Below are positions 53,507 to 62,405 of a stretch of DNA of 64,000 bases, piece after piece. The notes beneath the pieces are model-generated. The model was not told the DNA's origin. It saw nothing but the letters and a program-made list of their open reading frames with translations, and searched no databases. Each line of letters opens with the position of its first letter. Position 1 is the stretch's first letter. The translations under genes and the position numbers were made by a program. This stretch comes from Burkholderia cepacia (lineage in GTDB: Bacteria; Pseudomonadota; Gammaproteobacteria; Burkholderiales; Burkholderiaceae): assembly GCF_029962485.1 (NCBI RefSeq), contig NZ_CP073638.1, positions 2,542,001-2,606,000 on the forward strand. The letters are read 5' to 3'.

Positions 53507-54025
53507 TCACTTCAGGAACACGTAGCGCGCGAAGTACGGAAAGCGGCCGACCGCATGCTCGGTCGCGCACGTCGCGGCCGGCGGCGTGCCGCCCGCCGTG
53601 TCGAGCCGTTGCACGAAGCGCACGCCGGCGAGCGTGCCCGTGGCGGCCGGCGTCGCCGCGAGCAGCAGTTGCGGAATGCTGGCCGGGCTCGCGCTCGGCG
53701 CTTCGGCGAGTTTCTTGCCGGTAATGCGGCTGCCGTCCAGCGCTTCCCACGACGGCCCCGCGCCGTGCCGCACGACGAGCGTGCCGCTGCCGTCGAACAG
53801 CATCGCTTCCGGGCGCTGGAAGGCCCACGCGAGCCGGTGGTCGGCATCGTATTCGCACGAGTAGATCTGCGCGCCGGTCGCGGTGGTCGCCAGCACCGGC
53901 GTGGCCGGCGCCGGCGGCGTGAGGCCGGCGGCCTCGTCAGCCTGCGCGGGCGCGGTGAACGCCGTCAGGGAAAGACCGGCCGCAACGGCCAGCAGCATGT
54001 CGCGTGTCGGGGAGCTGCTTGGCAT
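53507..54025 (-). CDS. DUF3455 family secreted protein
   Basis: 172 aa from ATG 54025 (AAAGGA before). Sec signal MLLAVAAGLSLTAFTAPAQA. The mature part has GAQIYSCEYDADHRLAWAFQ, the Cys-containing DUF3455 opening, followed by PEAMLFDGSGTLVVRHGAGPSW and KKLAEAPSASPASIPQLLL, then FVQRLDTAGGTPPAATC with the second conserved Cys. Homologues are fungal and bacterial secreted proteins of unknown function. It follows the cyclase gene by 138 bp. Confidence 0.88.
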   Translation of the reverse strand: MPSSSPTRDMLLAVAAGLSLTAFTAPAQADEAAGLTPPAPATPVLATTATGAQIYSCEYDADHRLAWAFQRPEAMLFDGSGTLVVRHGAGPSWEALDGSRITGKKLAEAPSASPASIPQLLLAATPAATGTLAGVRFVQRLDTAGGTPPAATCATEHAVGRFPYFARYVFLK

Positions 54026-54115
54026 GGCGGGGCGTCCTTTCAGGTCGGGTGACGGTCGTGCGGAGTCGATCCCGTCAACGTTAGACGCCGAATCCGCAGG
54101 CTGCAATGCGGAAAT

Positions 54116-54146
54116 GACAATCGCGGCGATAGCGGCCGCGATTGTC
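54116..54146 (-). terminator. Hairpin after the cyclase gene
   Basis: An 11-bp perfect stem GACAATCGCGG/CCGCGATTGTC with a nine-base loop, 18 bp after the stop of the minus-strand cyclase gene. Only a short ATTT follows, so it is a weak or factor-assisted terminator. Confidence 0.6.
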
Positions 54147-54163
54147 GGGGGGCGGATGCGCGA

Positions 54164-55126
54164 TCAGCGGATCGCGACCGGGTTGATGTTGACCTGCGTG
54201 GAGCCGACGTACAGCGGCTGGCCGAGCACGAACAGGAATTCCCACGCCTTGTCGCGCACCAGTGCACGGCTGTCGATCAGCTCCAGGTTGTAGATGCCGC
54301 GCTTCGCGAGCATGTACTGGTTGATCGGGAATTCGTCCTGCGTGTGCGGATTCGGATAGACCTCCGACGCCCACGTATCGCCGCCGAACGCGACGATTCC
54401 CTGGTCGGCCAGCCACTTCGCGGCTGCCATGCCGATACCGGGCTCGACTTCGAGGAACTGCTTGTTGTCCTTGCCGATCAGCTCCAGCCAGCCGGTGTTG
54501 AACAGCACGACGTCGCCCTTGCGCAGCGTCAGCCCCTGCTTCTTCAGCACGGCCTGGATGTCGGCGACTGTGAACTCGGTGCCGCCCGGCACGATCGGCT
54601 TGCCGTAGTAGGCGGTCATGTCGAGCACGACGCCGCGCGTGACGATCGGCGGCACCTTCTCGACGCCGAGCTTCTTCACGCCGTCGACGGTCACGAAATC
54701 GGCCGCCTGGTTGCCGTTGTAGTACACGTTGTCGATGCCGATGTGGCCGATGCCGTTGAGCTGCGTGCCGACGCCGGTCCACGCGTTGACGAGCTCGTCG
54801 TTGAACGTGAACTTGTTCGGGCCGAGGCTCTTGCCGGCCTGCTGGCCGACCTGCACGTTGTACAGGCGGAAGCTGCGATGGCGGAACGCCGGCAGGTTCT
54901 TGTCCACCGGCACGGCCAGCGGATAGGTCTTGCCGGCCTTCACGAGGCCGACGGCCTGCTTGATGACGTCGGGCGTCAGCAGGTTGGCCGCGCCGATTTC
55001 GTCGTTCGCGCCATAGACGGACGGATACCAGTCGGCACCCGGTGCGGACGGCGCGGCGTGGGCCGCCTGCGCGGCCGCGAACGGCAGGATCGCGGCGAGC
55101 GCGAGCCGGGCGAGCGTTGCTTTCAT
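54164..55126 (-). CDS. Cyclase-family (KynB-like) secreted hydrolase
   Basis: 320 aa, AGGAG before ATG 55126. Signal peptide LARLALAAILPFAAAQAAHA sends it to the periplasm. Cyclase fold: GANDEIGAANLLTPDVIKQA is the usual opening, and TGVGTQLNGIGHIG occupies the place of the HxGTHxDxPxH metal motif of kynurenine formamidase. One His is replaced by Gln and the Asp by Asn, so metal binding may differ. FLFVLGQPLYVGSTQVNINPVAI is the family's C-terminus, quoted here in part. It is 19 bp behind the ene-reductase gene and shares its operon. Confidence 0.85.
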   Translation of the reverse strand: MKATLARLALAAILPFAAAQAAHAAPSAPGADWYPSVYGANDEIGAANLLTPDVIKQAVGLVKAGKTYPLAVPVDKNLPAFRHRSFRLYNVQVGQQAGKSLGPNKFTFNDELVNAWTGVGTQLNGIGHIGIDNVYYNGNQAADFVTVDGVKKLGVEKVPPIVTRGVVLDMTAYYGKPIVPGGTEFTVADIQAVLKKQGLTLRKGDVVLFNTGWLELIGKDNKQFLEVEPGIGMAAAKWLADQGIVAFGGDTWASEVYPNPHTQDEFPINQYMLAKRGIYNLELIDSRALVRDKAWEFLFVLGQPLYVGSTQVNINPVAIR

Positions 55127-55145
55127 GAGGAACTCCTGTGAATCG

Positions 55146-56261
55146 TTACGCCGCGGCTTGCGCGAGCGTCGGATAGTCGGTCAGGCCCTGTGCGCCGCCG
55201 CCGAACAGCGTGTTGCGGTCGTGCGGCGTGAGCGTGGCGCCGGTGCGCAGGCGCTCGGGCAGGTCGGGGTTCGCGACGAACGGGCGGCCGAAGGCGACGA
55301 GGTCGGCCCAGCCGGCGGCGATCGCTTCGCGTGCGCGCTCGGCGGTGTACGCGCCGGCGTAGATCAGCACGCCCGGGTAGGCGGCGCGCAGTTGCTGCTT
55401 GAATGCGACCGGCATCAGCGGCGCGTCGTCCCAGTCGGCTTCCGCGATGTGCAGGTAGCCGACGCCGAGTTCGCCGAGCAGCGTCGCGGCCGCGAGGTAG
55501 GTCGTTTCCGGATCGTCGTCGACGCAGCCGTTCAGCGTGGTCAGCGGCGCAAGGCGGATGCCGACACGCGATGCGTCGCCGGTGCCGTCGATCAGCGCCT
55601 GCGTGACTTCACGCAGGAAGCGCAGCCGGTTCTCCAGCGAGCCGCCGTATTGGTCGGTACGCGTGTTCGCGTTCGAATCGATGAACTGGTTCACGAGGTA
55701 GCCATTCGCGCCGTGCAGCTCGACGCCGTCGAAGCTGGCCTCGATCGCGTTGCGCGCGGCGGCGCGGTACTGGTCGACGATCCCGCGGATTTCGTCGACG
55801 GACAGTGCGCGCGGCTCGGATGCCTGCACGAAGCCCGGTGTGCTGCCGTCTTCACCGGCGACGAACACGTTCACGCCCTTCGCCTGGATCGGCGACGACG
55901 AGACGGGTTGCGCGCCGCCGAGCAGGCTCGTGTGGCTCAACCGGCCGACGTGCCACAGCTGCGCGAAGATGCGGCCGTGCGCGGCATGCACGGCGTCCGT
56001 CACCTTGCGCCAACCGGCGACTTGCGACGGCGTGTGAATGCCGGGCGTCCATGCGTAGCCCTTGCCGAGCGGCGCGATGTAGGTGCCTTCGCTGACGATC
56101 AGGCCCGCACTCGCGCGCTGCGCGTAATACGCGGCCATCAGTTCGTTGGCTTCGTCGCCCGGCTGGCTGGCGCGCGAACGCGTCATCGGCGGCATCACGA
56201 TGCGGTTCGGCAGCGTCAGCGCGCCGAATTGCAGCGGTTGGAAAAGCGGGTCTTGGGTCAT
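55146..56261 (-). CDS. nemA: Old-yellow-enzyme alkene reductase (NemA type)
   Basis: 371 aa FMN enzyme that reduces activated C=C bonds of enals, enones, maleimides and nitro compounds with NADPH. Seen: ALTLPNRIVMPPMTRSRASQ, AQLWHVGRLSHTSLL, the paired GVELHGANGYLVNQFIDSNA with His-x-x-Asn that binds the substrate oxygen, RTDQYGGSLENRLRFLREV and the FMN-phosphate loop AFGRPFVANPDLPER. It is 62 bp behind the aldo-keto reductase gene; together they would detoxify electrophilic carbonyls. Confidence 0.95.
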   Translation of the reverse strand: MTQDPLFQPLQFGALTLPNRIVMPPMTRSRASQPGDEANELMAAYYAQRASAGLIVSEGTYIAPLGKGYAWTPGIHTPSQVAGWRKVTDAVHAAHGRIFAQLWHVGRLSHTSLLGGAQPVSSSPIQAKGVNVFVAGEDGSTPGFVQASEPRALSVDEIRGIVDQYRAAARNAIEASFDGVELHGANGYLVNQFIDSNANTRTDQYGGSLENRLRFLREVTQALIDGTGDASRVGIRLAPLTTLNGCVDDDPETTYLAAATLLGELGVGYLHIAEADWDDAPLMPVAFKQQLRAAYPGVLIYAGAYTAERAREAIAAGWADLVAFGRPFVANPDLPERLRTGATLTPHDRNTLFGGGAQGLTDYPTLAQAAA

Positions 56262-56323
56262 GATGGTGTCCTGTCGGTGCCGCGGCCGGCTGGCCGCGGA
56301 CGGGTCGAATACGGGGGCGGGGT

Positions 56324-57133
56324 TTAGTCCCACTTCGGCGCGAGGCCGGCCGGGTCGACTTCGCGGCCGTTGCGTTCGAGCGCGGCGATCAGCGCCATGT
56401 CGTCGTCGGTCAGGCGCAGCGTCTGCGCGAGCAGGTTGCTTGCGAGGTTCTCGCGTTTCGTCGACGACGGAATCACCGAGTAGCCGAGCTGCAGCGCCCA
56501 GGCGAGTGCGACTTGCGCCGGCGTGGCGTTGTGACGCTGCGCGATCGCGCCGATCACCGGGTCGCCGAGCACCTTGCCGTACGCGAGCGTCATGTACGAC
56601 GTCACGTGGATGCCTTCGGCGTTCAGGAATTCGACGAGCTTGCGGTTCTGCAGGTACGGGCTCAGTTCGATCTGGTTCGTCGCGATCGCATCCTTGCCGA
56701 CGGCCGCGATCGCTTCCTTGGTCAGTTCGATGTTGAAGTTCGAGATGCCGATCTGGCGCGTAAGGCCCTTCGCCTTTGCGTCGGCCAGCGCCGTCATGAA
56801 CGCCTGGATCGACACGCCGTTGCCCGGGGCCGGCCAGTGGATCAGCGTCAGGTCGACGGTGTCGGTACGCAGCTTGCGCAGGCTTTCTTCCAGGCTTGCG
56901 ACCAGCTTTTCCGGGGCGTAGTTGTCGACCCAGATTTTCGTGGTCAGGAACAGGTCCTCGCGGCGCACGCCCGATGCGGCGATCGCTTCGCCGACTTCGG
57001 CTTCGTTGCCGTAGATCTGCGCGGTGTCGATCGCGCGGTAGCCGACGTCGAGGCCGTTGCGGACCGAGTCGATGACAACCTGGCCTTGCAGGCGGAAAGT
57101 ACCGAGGCCGAATGCGGGAATCTTGCTCATCAT
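56324..57133 (-). CDS. dkgB: Aldo-keto reductase (2,5-diketo-D-gluconate reductase B type)
   Basis: 269 aa (ATG 57133, or 57130; AGGAG before). NADPH-dependent (beta/alpha)8 barrel reducing aldehydes and methylglyoxal. Seen: [16 protein letters not shown], the catalytic Asp-Tyr in [17 protein letters not shown], Lys in [11 protein letters not shown], His in [10 protein letters not shown], and the cofactor loop [14 protein letters not shown]. This gene heads an operon with nemA and the cyclase gene. A 25-bp palindrome lies 87 bp upstream. Confidence 0.94.
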   Translation of the reverse strand: MMSKIPAFGLGTFRLQGQVVIDSVRNGLDVGYRAIDTAQIYGNEAEVGEAIAASGVRREDLFLTTKIWVDNYAPEKLVASLEESLRKLRTDTVDLTLIHWPAPGNGVSIQAFMTALADAKAKGLTRQIGISNFNIELTKEAIAAVGKDAIATNQIELSPYLQNRKLVEFLNAEGIHVTSYMTLAYGKVLGDPVIGAIAQRHNATPAQVALAWALQLGYSVIPSSTKRENLASNLLAQTLRLTDDDMALIAALERNGREVDPAGLAPKWD

Positions 57134-57219
57134 GTGCTCCTGGGAGGGGTGGAACGGTTGCGGTATGGGAGTCATTCTGGCGCTTGAGACTGATGAGATA
57201 AACGCCTTTAGAGGTCAAA

Positions 57220-57244
57220 AATATTTGATTTAAATTCAAATATT
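57220..57244. promoter_or_regulatory. Palindrome in the dkgB promoter, LysR-type box
   Basis: Arms AATATTTGA and TCAAATATT around TTTAAAT. The inner TTGATTTAAATTCAA matches TTGATTTCAGATCAA at 59885 in 12 of 15 positions. It fits the T-N11-A LysR rule and lies in AT-rich DNA upstream of dkgB, so the LysR protein at 59902 probably acts here. Confidence 0.7.
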
Positions 57245-57281
57245 GATCGTGCCGCGGGCTCGCCGAAGGCCGTTGCCGGCC

Positions 57282-58232
57282 TTATGCGGCGCGCGTCTGC
57301 GCGTTCGTCTTCGGATGGAATTCGGGCAGCACGTCCGACGCGATCTCGGCCATCGTCTCGTCGAGCGGGCGGCGGTTGCGGCGGAAATGCAGGCCGATGT
57401 GCCGCACGCCCGCGTCTCGCATCGCCGCGAGTTCTTCCGTCAGCGCGTGGCGGCCGGCACGGGCGCCGAAGCGGTGGCGCTGCAGCGGCTCGTGCGGATC
57501 TTCCGCGAGGTCGAGATGGATGAAGCTCACGTATGGCTTGTCGCCGGCCACCGCGCGCCAGTTCGCGGCGCGCTGCGCGTGGTCGGCAGGCGTGCCCGGA
57601 TACGCGAGGCAGCCGTCCATGTGCTCGCCGATCCACGCGGGCGTCTGCTGCGCGAGACCCGCGACGAGCAGCGGCACCGGCGAACGGGCGGCCGGCAGCA
57701 CGTCGAGGCCGGGCGGCAGGTGTCCGCGCGCGCCGTCGCGCAGTAGCGCGACCTGATCGCGGAAATTCGCGCCGCGCGTCGCGAAGTCGCGGCCGAACAG
57801 CGGATATTCGACCGGCCGGTCGCCGCTCGCGACGCCGAGCATCAGGCGCCCGCCGCTCAGTTCCTGGATCGTCGCGGCCGATTTCAGCGTCAGCAGCGGC
57901 TCGCGCAGCGGCAGCACGACGGCCGCCGTGCCGAGCAGGATGTCGTTCGTGATGCCGGCGAGGTAGCCGAGATACGAGAACGTTTCGAACACCTGCGCGG
58001 CGTCGCCGAACGACGGGTCGTACACCGGCACGTCGCGCACCCAGAGCGCGCGGAAGCCGAGCGTGTCGGCCAGCTGCGCGAGCTCCGCGTGGATCTCCAG
58101 GTCGGGCACGCCGGGGCGGCGGCCCTGGTGCTGGCGCTTCGCGTCGCCGGCCGGCGACCAGTCGTTGTCGAGCGGCAGCTCGATGCCGACGCTGAAGCCG
58201 CCGTCGGCGAGTTTGTCGAGTGAAGTGGACAT
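57282..58232 (-). CDS. LLM-class flavin-dependent oxidoreductase
   Basis: 316 aa, GGAG before ATG 58232. Luciferase-like TIM barrel binding FMN or F420: HAELAQLADTLGFRALWVRD, FETFSYLGYLAGITNDILLG and the conserved GGRLMLGVASGDRPVEYPLF. C-terminal LTEELAAMRDAGVRHIGLHF closes the barrel. In Proteobacteria an FMN monooxygenase is more likely than an F420 enzyme. It follows the MoaF-like gene by 12 bp. Confidence 0.9.
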   Translation of the reverse strand: MSTSLDKLADGGFSVGIELPLDNDWSPAGDAKRQHQGRRPGVPDLEIHAELAQLADTLGFRALWVRDVPVYDPSFGDAAQVFETFSYLGYLAGITNDILLGTAAVVLPLREPLLTLKSAATIQELSGGRLMLGVASGDRPVEYPLFGRDFATRGANFRDQVALLRDGARGHLPPGLDVLPAARSPVPLLVAGLAQQTPAWIGEHMDGCLAYPGTPADHAQRAANWRAVAGDKPYVSFIHLDLAEDPHEPLQRHRFGARAGRHALTEELAAMRDAGVRHIGLHFRRNRRPLDETMAEIASDVLPEFHPKTNAQTRAA

Positions 58233-58244
58233 GTCGGGCTCCGT

Positions 58245-58568
58245 TCAGACCGCGTGCAGGCTGCCTTCGAGGCGGTAGAAATCGAGCGACGACGCGGTGA
58301 AGAACGAGCGCGACGTGCCGGCGGCGAAATCGTCGATGTGCACGACCGTCGCGCGGTCGGCTTCCTGCCACGAGATCGCGTAGGTGTCGCCGGCGACGGG
58401 CTGCCATGTGTATTCGACTTCACCCTTCGCGCCCGCGTACGGGCCTTCGGTGATCTCGTAGCGCATGTGGAGGCCGTCCTCGTCGTACGCGTTGAGCGCG
58501 GTGAGGCCGTCGTAACGGACTTCGAATGTCTTGCCGGCGAACGGCGGACGTTGGGTCGATGCGTTCAT
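58245..58568 (-). CDS. MoaF-like small protein
   Basis: 107 aa from ATG 58568 (AGGAG before). Lipocalin-like beta strands: KTFEVRYDGLTALNAYDEDG, GEVEYTWQPVAGDTYAISWQ, and FFTASSLDFYRLEGSLHAV. This matches the MoaF-related domain, named after a gene of the Klebsiella moa operon; its ligand is unknown. It lies between an MFS exporter gene (29 bp) and the LLM gene (12 bp). Confidence 0.82.
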   Translation of the reverse strand: MNASTQRPPFAGKTFEVRYDGLTALNAYDEDGLHMRYEITEGPYAGAKGEVEYTWQPVAGDTYAISWQEADRATVVHIDDFAAGTSRSFFTASSLDFYRLEGSLHAV

Positions 58569-58597
58569 GCTGAATGGCTCCTGCAAAAAAGTGACGT

Positions 58598-59800
58598 TCA
58601 ATGGGCGAGTTCGACGGGTTCGGCCGTGCGTTCCGGCAGCCCGTGGCGGCGGTCGAGACGGCCGCTCAGTGCGGTGAGCGCGAATGCGCCGAGCGTGACG
58701 ACGGCGGCGATCCACGGCGTGTGGCCGAGGCCGACGTTCGCGACGATCAGGCCGCCGAGCGACGAGCCGCCGGCCACGCCGAGGTTGAAGGCGGCGATGT
58801 TGAAGCCCGATGCGACGTCGGTGGCGTCCGGTGCGAAGTGGCGCGCCTGCTTGACGACGTACACCTGCAGCCCCGGCACGTTGCCGAACGCGACTGCGCC
58901 CCAGGCGAGCATCGTCAGCACCGCGAGCCACTTCACGTGGATCGTGAAAGTCAGCGCGAGCAGCACGATCGCGAGCAGCAGGAAGATCCGCTTGAGCGCT
59001 TTCACGGGGCCGACGGCATCCGCGAGCTTGCCGCCCCACACGTTGCCGAACGCGACCGACACGCCGTAGCCGACGAGCACGAGGCTGACCTGCGACGGTG
59101 TGAAGCCGGCGATCTGTTCGAGCAGCGGCGCCATGTACGTGAACGCGATCAGCGAGCCGCCGTAGCCGACGGCCGTCATCGCGAAGACGAGCAGCAGGCG
59201 CGGCTGGGCCAGCACGCGCAGCTGGCGGGCGAGCGGCGCCGGCGGCGTCTGCGGCAGCCCGCGCGGCACGAAGGCGACTGCGCCGAGGAACGCGACGAGG
59301 CCGAACAGCGCGACGATCAGGAACGTCGCGCGCCAGCCGAAGTGCTGGCCGATGAAGGTGCCGAGCGGAATCCCGGCGACGAACGCGACGGTCATCCCGC
59401 TGAACATCGTCGCGATCGCGCTGGCGGCCTTGTCCTTCGGCACGAGCGTGGTCGCGATGATCGAGCCGACCGAGAAGAACACGCCGTGCGCGAGGCCGGT
59501 GAGGACGCGCGCGACGATCAGCGATTCGTAGCTCGGCGCCTGCCAGGCGACGAGGTTGCCGACGGTGAAGAGCGCCATCAGCCCGGCGAGCAGCGTCTTG
59601 CGCGGCACGCGGCCGGTGAGCGCGGTGAGCAGCGGCGCGCCGATGGCGACGCTTAGCGCATAGAGGCTGACGAGCAGGCCGGCCGACGGCAGGCTGACGC
59701 CGAGATCGGCGCCGATCGTCGGGATCAGCCCGACGATCACGAATTCGGTCGTGCCGATGGCAAAGGCGCTGATGGTCAGCGCAAGCAGGGCGAGTGGCAT
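58598..59800 (-). CDS. MFS transporter of the DHA1 (YdhP/AraJ-like) group
   Basis: 400 aa, 12 transmembrane helices. LTISAFAIGTTEFVIVGLIP is the classic first helix of this group, followed by the motif-A region LTGRVPRKTLLAG between helices 2 and 3 and antiporter motif C in AFVAGIPLGTFIGQHFGWRA. Such proteins export drugs or metabolites with proton exchange. It is the first gene of the MFS, MoaF-like, LLM operon and is divergent from the LysR gene at 59902. Confidence 0.92.
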   Translation of the reverse strand: MPLALLALTISAFAIGTTEFVIVGLIPTIGADLGVSLPSAGLLVSLYALSVAIGAPLLTALTGRVPRKTLLAGLMALFTVGNLVAWQAPSYESLIVARVLTGLAHGVFFSVGSIIATTLVPKDKAASAIATMFSGMTVAFVAGIPLGTFIGQHFGWRATFLIVALFGLVAFLGAVAFVPRGLPQTPPAPLARQLRVLAQPRLLLVFAMTAVGYGGSLIAFTYMAPLLEQIAGFTPSQVSLVLVGYGVSVAFGNVWGGKLADAVGPVKALKRIFLLLAIVLLALTFTIHVKWLAVLTMLAWGAVAFGNVPGLQVYVVKQARHFAPDATDVASGFNIAAFNLGVAGGSSLGGLIVANVGLGHTPWIAAVVTLGAFALTALSGRLDRRHGLPERTAEPVELAH

Positions 59801-59884
59801 GATGGGATCCAGGTTCCAGTAAGGATGGATCGCAGTGTGCCGGCTTTACTTTTGCGGAAAAACTGGTCTATAAACCAAATAGTT

Positions 59885-59899
59885 TTGATTTCAGATCAA
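59885..59899. promoter_or_regulatory. LysR-type box adjacent to the lysR start
   Basis: TTGATTTCAGATCAA ends two bases before ATG 59902, in the 101-bp space shared with the divergent MFS gene. It matches the box in front of dkgB in 12 of 15 positions. It occupies the place where the ribosome site of the lysR gene would be (none is visible), consistent with autorepression. Confidence 0.65.
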
Positions 59900-59901
59900 C
59901 A

Positions 59902-60846
59902 ATGAAGATCACGCTCGACGAACTCCAGGCCTTTGCCGCCGTGGTCGACACCGGTTCGATCACCGCCGCGGCCCAGCAACTCGACCTCACCGTGTCGGCG
60001 ACGAGCCGCACGCTCGCGCGGCTCGAGGAGAAGCTGAAAACCACGCTGCTGCGCCGGACCACGCGCCGGCTCGAACTGACCGAGGAAGGGCGTGCGTTCC
60101 TGCAGGACACGCGCGCGATCATCGAATCGGTCGAGAACGCGGAGGAGCAGATGCTCGCGCGGCGCGAGATGCCGTCGGGGCGGCTGCGCGTCGACGCCGC
60201 GACGCCGTTCATGCTGCACGTGATCGTGCCGCTCGTGCGCGGCTATCGCGAACGCTTCCCGAAGGTCGAGCTGGAGCTGAACAGCAACGAGGGCATCATC
60301 GACCTGCTGGAGCGGCGCACCGACGTCGCGATCCGGATCGGCCGGCTGAAGGATTCGACGCTGCACAGCCGGCGCATCGGCAACAGCCGGCTGCGCATCC
60401 TCGCGAGCCCCGCGTATCTCGAAGCGCACGGCCAGCCGCGCAAGGTCGAGGATCTCGACAAGCACTCGCTGCTCGGCTTCACGCAGCCCGAATCGCTGAA
60501 CGTGTGGCCGATCCTCGGCACCGACGGCGAAGCGTGCCGCATCGAGCCGGACATCTGTTCGTCGAGCGGCGAGACGCTGCGGCAGCTCGCGCTGGAGGGC
60601 GCGGGCGTCGCCTGCCTGTCGGATTTCATGACCGCGCAGGATCGCGAAGCGGGGCGGCTCGTGCAGGTGCTCGCGCGCCAGACGCTCGAGGTCGAGCAGC
60701 CGATCCATGCGGTGTACTACCGCAATACCGCGATCTCGTCGCGGATCGCGTCGTTCGTCGACTACATGATCGAGGTGCTGGGCGGCGGCAGTGGCAGCAG
60801 CGATGCGCCGGCGCGGCGCAAGGCCGCGTGGATGGAGCCGCGGTAG
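59902..60846 (+). CDS. LysR-family transcriptional regulator
   Basis: 314 aa. HTH residues about 5-62: TGSITAAAQQLDLTVSATSR, TLARLEEKLKTTLLRRTTRR. The effector domain is of the CrgA/DsdC-like group (SGRLRVDAATPFMLHVIVPL, RTDVAIRIGRLKDSTLHSR). It is divergent from the MFS operon and, by the shared box, is the probable regulator of dkgB-nemA-cyclase as well. The ligand may be a quinone, enal or other electrophile; that is inference. Confidence 0.92.
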   Translation: MKITLDELQAFAAVVDTGSITAAAQQLDLTVSATSRTLARLEEKLKTTLLRRTTRRLELTEEGRAFLQDTRAIIESVENAEEQMLARREMPSGRLRVDAATPFMLHVIVPLVRGYRERFPKVELELNSNEGIIDLLERRTDVAIRIGRLKDSTLHSRRIGNSRLRILASPAYLEAHGQPRKVEDLDKHSLLGFTQPESLNVWPILGTDGEACRIEPDICSSSGETLRQLALEGAGVACLSDFMTAQDREAGRLVQVLARQTLEVEQPIHAVYYRNTAISSRIASFVDYMIEVLGGGSGSSDAPARRKAAWMEPR

Positions 60847-60929
60847 CCGCGGGCCCGTGGGGAAGACGGGGCCGGTGACGCCCCGCGTGATCGGGCGTGC
60901 CGCGCGGGCGGCACGCCGTCGTGCAGCCG

Positions 60930-62405
60930 TTACGCCTCTTCGGCCCAGGACATCCCGTCGCGCGCGAGCAGCGCCGACGAAGCGGCGGGTCCGAACGTGC
61001 CGGCCGTGTACAGGCGCGGCCGGTCGCCGAGCTGCTTCCAGCCGTCGAGGATCGGCTCGACCCACGTCCAGGCGGCTTCGAGTTCGTCGCGACGCATGAA
61101 GTGCGTGAGGCGGCCGCGGATCACGTCGATCAGCAGCCGTTCGTACGCTTCCGCGCGCCGCTCCGGAATCGCCTGCTGCAGGTCGAGGTTCAGGTTGACC
61201 GGCACCATGTTCATCCCGCTGCCCGGTTCCTTCGCGAGCATCTGCAACTGGATCGACTCTTCCGGCTGGAGCTGGATCACGAGGCGGTTGCCGTAATGGC
61301 GCGGGCCGGTCGGGATGATCGAGAACGGCATGTCGGCGAACTCGACCACGATTTCCGACTGGCGGCGCTGCAGCCGCTTGCCGGTGCGCAGGAAGAACGG
61401 CACGTTCGCCCAGCGCCAGTTGTTGATGTGCGCGCGCAGCGCGACGAAGGTTTCCGCGCGGCTCTCCGCCGGCACGTTGTCTTCCTCGAGATAGCCCTTC
61501 ACCGGCTGGCCGTCGACCGCGCCGGCCGTGTACTGGCCGCGCACGGTGTCGCGCGCGACGTCCGACAGCGACATCGGCCGCAGCGAGCGCAGCACCTTCA
61601 GCTTCTCGTCGCGCACCGCGTCCGGATCGAGCGACACGGGCGGCTCCATCGCGACGATGCACAGCAGCTGCAGCAGGTGGTTCTGCACCATGTCGCGCAG
61701 CGCGCCCGTGTGGTCGTAGAAGCCCGCGCGGCTGCCGACGCCCACCGTTTCCGCCACCGTGATCTGCACGCTGCGGATGTTCGGCGCCTGCCACAGCGGC
61801 CCGAAGATCGGGTTGCCGAAGCGCAGGACCATCAGGTTCTGCACGGTTTCCTTGCCGAGATAGTGGTCGATCCGATAGATCTGCGATTCCTCGAAGTGCT
61901 TGCCGACCGCATTGTTGATCGCCTTTGCCGACGCGAGATCGTGGCCCAGCGGCTTCTCGAGGACGACGCGCGAGCGCGCGTCGACGAGGTGCGCGGCCGA
62001 CAGGTTGTCGCAGATCGTCGTGAACAGCTCCGGCGACGTCGACAGGTAGAACACGCGGATCGCATCGCCGCGCGCCGCTTCGGCGAGCCGCAGGTAGTCT
62101 TCCGGCGCGTTCACGTCGATCAGCACGTACTTGAAGAGATCGAGGAAGCGGCTCCACGCGTCGGCGTCGAACGCCTTCTCGTCGATGAAGGGGCGCGACT
62201 GCTCCTCCATGAACGCGCGATAGCCGTCGATGCCCCAGTCGCGGCGGCCGACGGCGATGATGCGCGTCTCGGGCGGAAGGTTGCAGTGCAGGTGCGCCAT
62301 GTACAGCGCGGGCAACAGCTTGCGGGCGGCCAGGTCGCCGCCGCCGCCGAAGATGATCATGTCGACAGGCCGGTCGGCCGCGGTCTGGGTAGGCTGATTC
62401 GTCAT
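60930..62405 (-). CDS. zwf: Glucose-6-phosphate 1-dehydrogenase
   Basis: 491 aa from ATG 62405; frame open to 62477. First step of the oxidative pentose-phosphate and Entner-Doudoroff routes, giving NADPH. Seen: cofactor loop DMIIFGGGGDLAARKLLPAL, substrate and catalytic motif YRIDHYLGKETVQNLMVLRF, VLEKPLGHDLASAKAIN, and the C-terminal WTWVEPILDGWKQ. The gene stands alone; neighbouring pgl or edd genes are absent. Confidence 0.96.
   Translation of the reverse strand: MTNQPTQTAADRPVDMIIFGGGGDLAARKLLPALYMAHLHCNLPPETRIIAVGRRDWGIDGYRAFMEEQSRPFIDEKAFDADAWSRFLDLFKYVLIDVNAPEDYLRLAEAARGDAIRVFYLSTSPELFTTICDNLSAAHLVDARSRVVLEKPLGHDLASAKAINNAVGKHFEESQIYRIDHYLGKETVQNLMVLRFGNPIFGPLWQAPNIRSVQITVAETVGVGSRAGFYDHTGALRDMVQNHLLQLLCIVAMEPPVSLDPDAVRDEKLKVLRSLRPMSLSDVARDTVRGQYTAGAVDGQPVKGYLEEDNVPAESRAETFVALRAHINNWRWANVPFFLRTGKRLQRRQSEIVVEFADMPFSIIPTGPRHYGNRLVIQLQPEESIQLQMLAKEPGSGMNMVPVNLNLDLQQAIPERRAEAYERLLIDVIRGRLTHFMRRDELEAAWTWVEPILDGWKQLGDRPRLYTAGTFGPAASSALLARDGMSWAEEA

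Noticed and set aside
59885..59899. TTGAT...ATCAA before the lysR gene as an ANR/FNR box
   Set aside because: The spacer is five bases, not four, and the sequence instead matches the LysR-type box before dkgB.
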